DNA of 64,000 nt from Lenzites betulinus (lineage: Eukaryota > Basidiomycota > Agaricomycetes > Polyporales > Polyporaceae): positions 310,001-374,000 of the forward strand of contig JABYQU010000037.1 of the NCBI GenBank assembly GCA_022264855.1, in the 5' to 3' direction. The notes beneath the pieces were generated by a model, which saw nothing but the letters and a program-made list of their open reading frames with translations, ran no database searches and had not been told where the DNA came from. Shown piece after piece: positions 57,427-64,000 of the stretch. Within the stretch, counting starts at the first letter, position 1. Every line of letters starts with the position of its first letter. Made by a program: the position numbers and the translations under genes.

Positions 57427-59706
57427 TTACATCTGCGGAGGGAGCATTGCGTCAGTGTGAGGTTCTTCTTCGGATCGCGGGAGCGGCGTGTACGTACCAG
57501 CCACTGCCAAGCACGCTCGACCCAGTTCCGCGGGGGAGGCTCGTCGTAGCTGTCCTCCTCGATCTCCTTGAGCCCGGTGACGAAGTCCATGTCCTCGGGC
57601 CGGACCATCGGCGTGCGGAAGTAGAGCTTCGCGCCGACGTAGAGGATGGGGAAGAGCGCGAGCGGGATGTAGTTCGTGACGAACGTGTCCGTCGCCCACT
57701 TGCCCCGCAGGAACACCGCCCAGCCGGAGAACTGTATTGGGGGTCAGCGCCTGCAGTAAGGTTGGACAATAATGCTGTGCTTACGAAGCAGATGAGGAGA
57801 CACATGAACATCGCGTACCACGCAGCGTACGGCTGGAGAACGTGCGCGTAGGGCAGCGACTTCCTGCTAATGCCCTGGAGCTGCATGCCCTTGTAGAAGC
57901 GGACATACGTCACGGTGATACCGAACCATGTCATGAGACCGGCAATGGACGTCACTGGGGAATGATACGTCAGGGGGAGGCTTCGAGAGGAGTTGAGGAC
58001 GGCGACTTACTGTTGACGAACCAGTTGAAGACCTTGCCGGATCCAGCGGTGATACCCATGTATGCGAGGGTGGAGAAAGCCGCACACGTGAGGAGGGACA
58101 CGATGGGGAGGCCGTTCTTCGTGACCTTCTTGAAGATCTTGGGTGCGTTACCGACCAAGGCAAGACCGTCTGTACGAGGGAGTCAGTGCATGATTATCGA
58201 GAGAGAAGAGGCTTGATGCATACATAGTGCACGGGAACTCGTGTACAGATCACTGGAGGCGGCCGACCACGCAGAAGTGAGGAGGGCAGCGTTGATGACC
58301 TGTATTATCGCGTCAGTACGTAGGAAGCGGTCTCACGAGGAGAATAACTGACTGATGGGAGACCCTTGATACCTGCGTGCTTGATCGCAATGACGAACGG
58401 CGAACCAGCGGCATCGGAGGTGATGCCAAGGCTGGGGTCCGAGGAGGGCACGAGGAGACCGATAATGGTGACACCACCGATGTAGAACAGCAGGATACGG
58501 ACGTAGACACGCTTGATGGCCTTGGGAAGGTTACGACGAGGGTTCTTGGCCTCACCTGCTGCGATCTACGAAGACACGTCAATTTAGAGTTGTTGGAGCG
58601 GCACATTGATGAGAAACGTACGGCGACAATCTCTGTGCCGATGAAAGAGAACGCAGCCTGCGTCAAGACGGCGAACCACCCCAAAAACTGTCCCTTGGCA
58701 CCACCGATACCGTCGTACTGTACGAACGGACCCGGGTTCTTCCAGTAACGGAAGCCAATGCGGTCATGGTTGGGGCCGCCGCCGAGGTCGAGGACTATGC
58801 CGAGGATGATAAGGCCGGTGATAGTGATGACTTTGATGGACCTGTGCAGATGAGACGCGTCAGCTCGGTAACGTAAATTTAGCAGGTCAAAAACGTACGC
58901 GAAGATAAACTCGCATTCTCCATACACGCCGGCACCGAACATGTTGATCGTGATGACCACGACCAGACACATTGTTATCCATACCGCGTTGTTAATCGAT
59001 TTATTCCAGAAGTTGATCAGGACCGCCGCTGCGCTGAGTTCCGCGGGAAGGATGATAGTCCAGTTATACCCTTCGTACGAGACGTTCGTGAGCGGATGCT
59101 CCGGACAGATGCCATGCGTGCCATCAAATTTACTCACAGTAGTTCCAGCCCTGAATAGAGTTGTCGATGCGTCAGCCGTGTATCATGTGCCTCAGGCCGC
59201 CGTGCCCGTGATGGTGCTTACCATAGTGAACGAGAAAGCGGGGTCCACAAAGCGCTCCGCGAGCTTGATGTGACCGCCAGGGAGCGGTAGGAACGCGACC
59301 ATCTCTCCCAGTGAAATCTAAACGGCATACGGCGTGAGGACGGCGGGGCCACTCCGAAGACAAATGAGGCTCACCATGACACTGTAGCAGACAGTTCCGA
59401 CAATACCATAGCCAAGAAGGAGACCAACCGGCCCTCCATTCTGCAACGAAGTGGCCGTTCCCAAGAACAGACCGGTACCGATGACACCACCGATACTACA
59501 AACGGCAGCAGTGAGTATGTGCGGGCGGTAGAAGGATGGAGGGAAGCGTACCTAATCATGGCAATGTGCCTGTTCTTGAGATGCCGCTGGAGCTTGCCCT
59601 CCGTGTGGACCTGGACATGGGACTCGGCATCGTAGTCGAGGTTCTGCTTCTCGACCACGGCCTCGCTGACGGTGTGCGAGTCGCTGTTCTTGTCGTCGAC
59701 GCCCAT
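57427..59706 (-). CDS. Amino acid permease (YAT/AAP family, APC superfamily)
   Basis: Twelve exons on the minus strand, first 59706-59552 and last 57432-57427, give 544 residues. It is a plasma-membrane amino acid/proton symporter with 12 predicted membrane spans. Hallmarks are KNRHIAMISIGGVIGTGLFL (span 1), ISLGEMVAFLPLPGGHIKLA, the GWNYWYNWTIILPAELSAAA block, IGFRYWKNPGPF, QAAFSFIGTEIVAIAAGE, AKNPRRNLPKAIKRVYVRIL, SAWSAASSDLYTSSRALYGL and MTSIAGLMTWFGI. The C-terminal tail has the usual FVTGLKEIEEDSYDEPPPRNW and ends WQWLM. The last exon codes only Met and stop. The N-terminal tail has Lys residues that could be Rsp5 targets. Substrate range cannot be read from sequence. Confidence 0.96.
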
Positions 59707-59788
59707 AGCGGAAAGATATGAGTGGCGGAGGAGGACGGCGTGGGGAGACCGGGAGGAGGGGTCTTCTGCGCAAACTGTGGAGCGGACA

Positions 59789-59798
59789 GTTTATATAT
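59789..59798 (-). promoter_or_regulatory. TATA box of the permease gene
   Basis: On the minus strand ATATATAAAC lies about 85 bp upstream of the ATG at 59706. Position and sequence fit a TATA box. Confidence 0.6.
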
Positions 59799-61035
59799 CT
59801 CGCGGTCCGTCGGTGCACTGGCGCTTGCGGGAAACGAGCAGGGCCTGCTGGATTTGGGGGGATGGTGCGGAAGATAAATTTGCCCGCGATACGACGATCG
59901 AGAAGCTCCCAGGAGTCCGAGCCAAGCATCATCCAACACAGCACTACACACGGAGCCACGCAGCTATCAGCCTTCGATGACTTCTGCGCTGTCAAAGTGC
60001 GGCGCTCACCGCCGCTGCGCACACGCTCGCGTCCCCCCAGGTGCGCATGGTCCGAGCCGCAGACGACAGAGCAGGTCACGGTGGCCCGGTCGGCGAGGAC
60101 GGTGAGCTGAGGGGGATGGAGCGCTCTATCCGCATCCGATCGCAGGACGCAGTGCGGGCGCCTATCTGTGTAGGATTGGAAAAGGATCTGCCGTGCGGCC
60201 CTGGAGTCGTATCTGGCCGTGCGGGGTATACCTCAGCTCGATCATCGCCCAAACCTTAGCATATCTGGTCTCGTCGCCCAGTGACGGTCCCTCGCTTGCC
60301 GAGCCGCATGTGCTCCAGCCTGCCTCAAACACCTCCCCGGCTGATCCACACCGGACGCCGCTGCGCGTCCAAGGGGGGCTGGTCGGCCGTGCAAAAATAT
60401 GTGCGGATATCCCCGCCTTTGCCCGCACTTTTGGACGCGATCCCGCCCGCAGAAGATAGGGGAGGGCGCGAGCCGTCTATGTCGGGATTGGGGGAGGCGC
60501 CTCGAGAACATCCAGCGATCGGGGCAGATGGTTCGCCCGCGATCACTGACCGCTGTGTACTCCGGCGCCAATACCTCCGTCGCGATTGAATTCGTATGTT
60601 CTTTGCCGGCGTCCTTGCCGATGCTGTGAGCGACGCCTGCGTGTAACCCAAATACACGCCACCTGTTCTGTCAACATGCACCGCAACGACGGCGCACTCT
60701 GCAATGTATACACGCTGCATCGCCGTCGCGCCTCCGCCGCTCACACGACCCCCGACGCTCGAATCCCGCCTCTTTTCCACTAAATTCACGCGCTCAAAAG
60801 TCGCAGTCAGGCACCGACCCTTAGTTCAGATATCATAATCATGATTCATGGCCGCCACCCAGGTTCTGCAAGCGTACTAAGCGCGACTAAGCGGATAAGA
60901 AGCTCCTCGGTGGCTCGCGAAGGGGCCCTGGAAAGTTTGCTCGGTCGACTGAAACAGCGAACGACTCACCGGCGGGAACTGCGGTGCAGTGCGCCTGAGG
61001 CCCTCTACACGGGCAGAGTGAAATCTATGAATTTT

Positions 61036-62217
61036 CTTAAGAGATCAGACCTTTGAGATACCCCCAAGGAATTTGTAAGACGATCACGTTTGGAGGCCCT
61101 GGAGAGGATCTTAAGAGCGGCCGATTCTTAAGACCACCTTAAGGTCGGATCGCGAGATCTCGCTATATTTGGCCGAAGCAACGGCCGGGGTTGGGCCGGA
61201 TTGAGCAGGTTCCGGGCACTCCCGATGCCTTTTGTGGTAATTTCCATCCGTTGCAGCACCGGCCAGAAGATACTGAACGGGCCCGGCAACAACCATTATA
61301 TTATCTGAACTAATCTATGATACATGACTTGTACAAAATGTTTACAGGTGCCAGCGACGGCGCCCCAGCTGCCGACGAAGGTGCAGACGGCGATGGATAG
61401 CGGGAATACTGAGGCGTTGCCAATCACCCTGGGCTGCTCATGCACCCAGAGCGTGGGCCCGTCATTGCTTACCTTGCATACAATTTCGTGATACTGTAGC
61501 TTGACGTGAGCATGCCAGAGACCGTCTGACAAGAAGGCAGACACTTACCTGGCTGCAGTGGGGGATTGGCCCCCGCTGTTATAGATGCCCTTGCATGTCG
61601 TTATTCACTGTAATCGGTAAAATTCTACTCAGCGAACAAGAATGGACATCGAGAGAGCGAGTACTTACATATTTGCAGTGGTAAACTCGGCGCCCAATGC
61701 CGATAGCAGCGAGCTCGACGGTTGCTTGCAGCTGACGTGGCCGCTACATGGGGACGACGTTGAGTTAATGGCTAATACTATATATACCAGATGTATTTAG
61801 GTCGCCGTATTGACGTTTTTATGGAGCTTGGTCCATAGATTGGCGGATGGAGACAGCAGAGGGAGGGTCGGCCAGAGGGCAGGTGGTGGAAGACAAGAGA
61901 GAGGGAGCTGACGTGGCCCTCGTCAGAAACGACAAGTACGAGACGCCCGTTCACGTGAACGGCATCATCGGCCGACGGCACGGCGGCACTGATGCTCAGC
62001 GCCATCGTGGGAGCTAACTTCCTGAAGCATTTGCAGTCTGGGTTGGGGTCACGCAAGCGCCCCCGGCAACGAGCCCCTGGGCGGCATCATCTTAAGGGCA
62101 ACGCAGATCAATCTCAAAGTATCTTAAGAGAAATTTCCCTGAAGAGCATCTCACTTGCACCTTAACCGCATCACAAGATTTCCATCTCAAATCATTTTAA
62201 GAGCGCTCTCCCTTAAG
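61036..62217. repeat. Cluster of seven CTTAAG palindromes
   Basis: CTTAAG occurs at 61036, 61110, 61127, 61138, 62091, 62123 and 62212. By chance a given hexamer comes about once per 4 kb, less in GC-rich DNA. Copies fall in two groups at the ends of a 1.2-kb segment, and some are followed or preceded by TTTGAGAT or its complement, giving loosely inverted ends. Confidence 0.55.
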
Positions 62218-62452
62218 AATGTTTAGAAATGCCCGTTGGCCGTGTAGGAACCCGATAAAGACGCAGCCAAGTTACCGGAACGTTGAGCCGCAAAGCAGCA
62301 AGTAATACAATCATTGACCAAAATTTGTCTCCATCCGTCCACGGTCCCCACATTTCTGCTTTTCTGCCACCATCACCAACGCCCGTCAACCTGTCAAACG
62401 GTCCTCATTTCGCAGGCCACGCGTGGCGCGACGACGCTCACGATAACGCCCG

Positions 62453-64000
62453 TCACTCCTGCGAGTACAGCATTGCTTCCACCTCCCATGCGTCTTCCAT
62501 CGCCTCGTCCTCTTCCGGGGTCGTCGCATGACCAGCAAGTGTCCCCGCCTCTCTCCCGAGCAGGTAATCACGCGCCCCGGAGGGCGCATCGGGACCGCAG
62601 ACCAGGGGCAGCTCCGGAGTCGGGGCGGGCCACGACACGGAAGCGACGCGAGCCTCGTCCGTGGGACCGAGCGGGAACGGGGGCACAGTGCTTGATAACG
62701 CTACGCGGCGCGCTCCATCATCTGAGATAGCAGAGCCCGCCGAGGGCCATACCAGGCCAGTACGGGACACGGTCTGCCCTGGCGCCTCGTCCTCGGCATC
62801 ATCCGGCCGCAACCACGGTGGACGGGCCTTATGCTTTCTAGTAAGGCGGCATATTTCGCAAGTACTAGTCCCCTTGCAGGCGCCGTCATATAGGCATGGC
62901 CAAAGCCAGGCGTCGTAAGTGATCGTCTTCACCGGCTTTGTGGGCTTGAGGATCGAGCGGGGCGGTGGGACAGCGGTGTCACGGACGGGGTGCGAGGACG
63001 ACGCGACAGGCATAGCGTCGGAATCGGTGTCATCGACCTGGCTGGGCGCGTCCTGGAAGGAGACACGGTCGTCAAAGCGCACGGCCCGTTCTTCCATCGA
63101 TGCTGCGGCGCGATCTTCCTCAAACTGCTGCCGTCTTTCCTTCTGCCGGTTCAGAGACCCAGGGTTCTCCTCAGCCGCGCGCTGTCGCTTGAGTTTGCCC
63201 AGAGATGTCGACATGCCCGTCGGGACCCTGCGTTTGAAGGGGGCCTCAAGTCGTGCGCAGTCCCATCGGAAGTAGGGCAAGCCCAATCGGCCGCAGGCCT
63301 TTGCATTGTCATTGCGTATCTTGATGACGCGCATCAGGTCTCTCTGGGCTTCTGTGGGCGGGTGCGGGACGTAGTATCCACGCGGGCCATCGTATGGCTC
63401 GTACGCAAAGTCGCGCACACGGATCGCGCTCGCTTCAGCGGTCTGAGTCGATGCTGCGCGCGGGCGGGCAGATCGGTCGGGTACGCGAGTGCCGTAGACC
63501 TTTGTGGTGTCTGCCGCGATACGGTCAGCCCGGAGGATAGACACGATGTGAGACTGACTTACATGGATACATAGGCGGCCTCCGCGATGCCGGCTTGACG
63601 GCGTCCTTGTCATCTCGAGCGCGCTTCGGTGCCTGTTCAGAGTCGTCTTCCGAGGGGTCTGCCTTGCGCTTGCGCGGATTTTCCTGCGCAGATGGCGGCG
63701 GTTGGGGCGGACTGGAAGATGAACGCCTCTGGGTAAGTGGAATGATCGGGGATATCGCTTCCCTCGCATCGGCCTCTGCCTGCGCTTCGATTAGTGCGCG
63801 GAAAGTCTCCAGACAGCGCTCCAGCTCGTCCGGAGGCTGACCAGGTACCACATGTCTACGGGGCGCCGCGTCCAAGTCGTTGATCCACTGCGTTTTCCAA
63901 ACATCCGGCGAAGGTATTCCAGCCCTTTTGTACAGCGCGATCTCCTCTGTCTTAGGCCCACGGGCGAGCCGGTACAGACGTGTCCTTTCCACCGCCAGAA
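62453..64000 (-). CDS. Unknown protein with a short Cys cluster, 5' part outside the window
   Basis: At least two exons on the minus strand: from the window end to about 63566, then about 63513 down to 62453 (stop). The joint turns CCAT plus AC into a Tyr codon and joins two clean frames (RRPPMYP, then TTKVYGTRVPDRSARP). About 490 residues are visible. The upstream part is basic and Glu-rich (LERCLETFRALIEAQAEADA) with a bipartite-like basic run (PRKRKADPSEDD, PKRARDD). The downstream part has YEPYDGPRGYYVPHPPTEAQ, a Lys/Arg/Gln-rich stretch and a Cys cluster C-x5-C-x5-C-x2-C (PCLYDGACKGTSTCEICRLT) that could bind zinc. The end is acidic. A nuclear protein is suggested; no family was recognised. 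Confidence 0.65.

Larger units (their letters stand above)
59707..62452. other. 2.7-kb intergenic region upstream of the permease
   Basis: The first part is the permease promoter. From about 61030 the sequence changes character, with seven CTTAAG palindromes. On the minus str 61300-62060 has several short open segments with possible splice sites (for example VYHCKY before a GTAAGT, and VKLQYHEIVCK before another). They may be a small spliced gene, but no assembled frame could be supported, so no CDS is called. Confidence 0.4.

Overview
The window looks like nuclear DNA of a filamentous basidiomycete (Agaricomycetes type). The signs are: dense genes on both strands, GC-rich coding sequence, most genes cut by many 45-70 bp introns with GTRNGT donors and CTNAC branch sites, an intron-containing tRNA, and proteins that read as fungal orthologues (Elp5, Vam7, Snf4, Yvh1, Memo, Mtm1). 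No bacterial, viral or transposon genes were seen. All splice junctions were worked out by hand from reading frame, splice consensus and known family motifs; no search was run, so gene names are family assignments.

Layout. 0-7 kb: complex I subunit NDUFA5, tRNA-Ser(UGA), the decapping factor LSM1, and a very long Spp1-type PHD protein (COMPASS) on the minus strand. 7.8-14 kb: an Stm1/SERBP1-like ribosome factor, a histidine-phosphatase-fold protein, a MEMO protein and ribosomal protein L32. 14-25.6 kb: a PAS-kinase-like kinase without a PAS domain, TEF1 (eEF1A), a dienelactone hydrolase, a membrane GNAT-like protein, an alpha/beta hydrolase and Elongator subunit ELP5. 25.8-34.6 kb: a 984-residue disordered protein of unknown function, mitochondrial aspartate aminotransferase and aspartyl-tRNA synthetase sharing a divergent promoter, and a small single-pass membrane protein. 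34.5-36.1 kb is a gene-poor stretch with degenerate ACTAACATC repeats. 36-49 kb: a coiled-coil protein, the phosphatase YVH1, a secreted GH25 muramidase, an Ssh4/Ear1-type Rsp5 adaptor, the AMPK gamma subunit SNF4, the SNARE VAM7 and the mitochondrial carrier MTM1. 49.6-54.9 kb: a 1547-residue LRR plus RhoGEF protein. 54.9-57.4 kb: gene-free DNA with inverted ACTCAGT arrays. 57.4-59.7 kb: an amino acid permease. 59.7-62.4 kb: gene-free DNA with clustered CTTAAG palindromes. 62.4-64 kb: the 3' part of an unknown gene that leaves the window.

The genes do not form a biosynthetic cluster or defence system. There is a loose excess of translation genes (tRNA-Ser, STM1, RPL32, TEF1, ELP5, DPS1, YVH1), plus nutrient and membrane-traffic genes (permease, Rsp5 adaptor, SNF4, VAM7). 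The points most worth a second look are the unusual splicing (two GC-AG introns, an 8-nt and a 16-nt internal exon, a terminal exon coding only Met-stop), a probable frameshift in the SNF4 tail, the large N-terminal extension on the Spp1 homologue, the unknown proteins, and two repeat-bearing intergenic regions.
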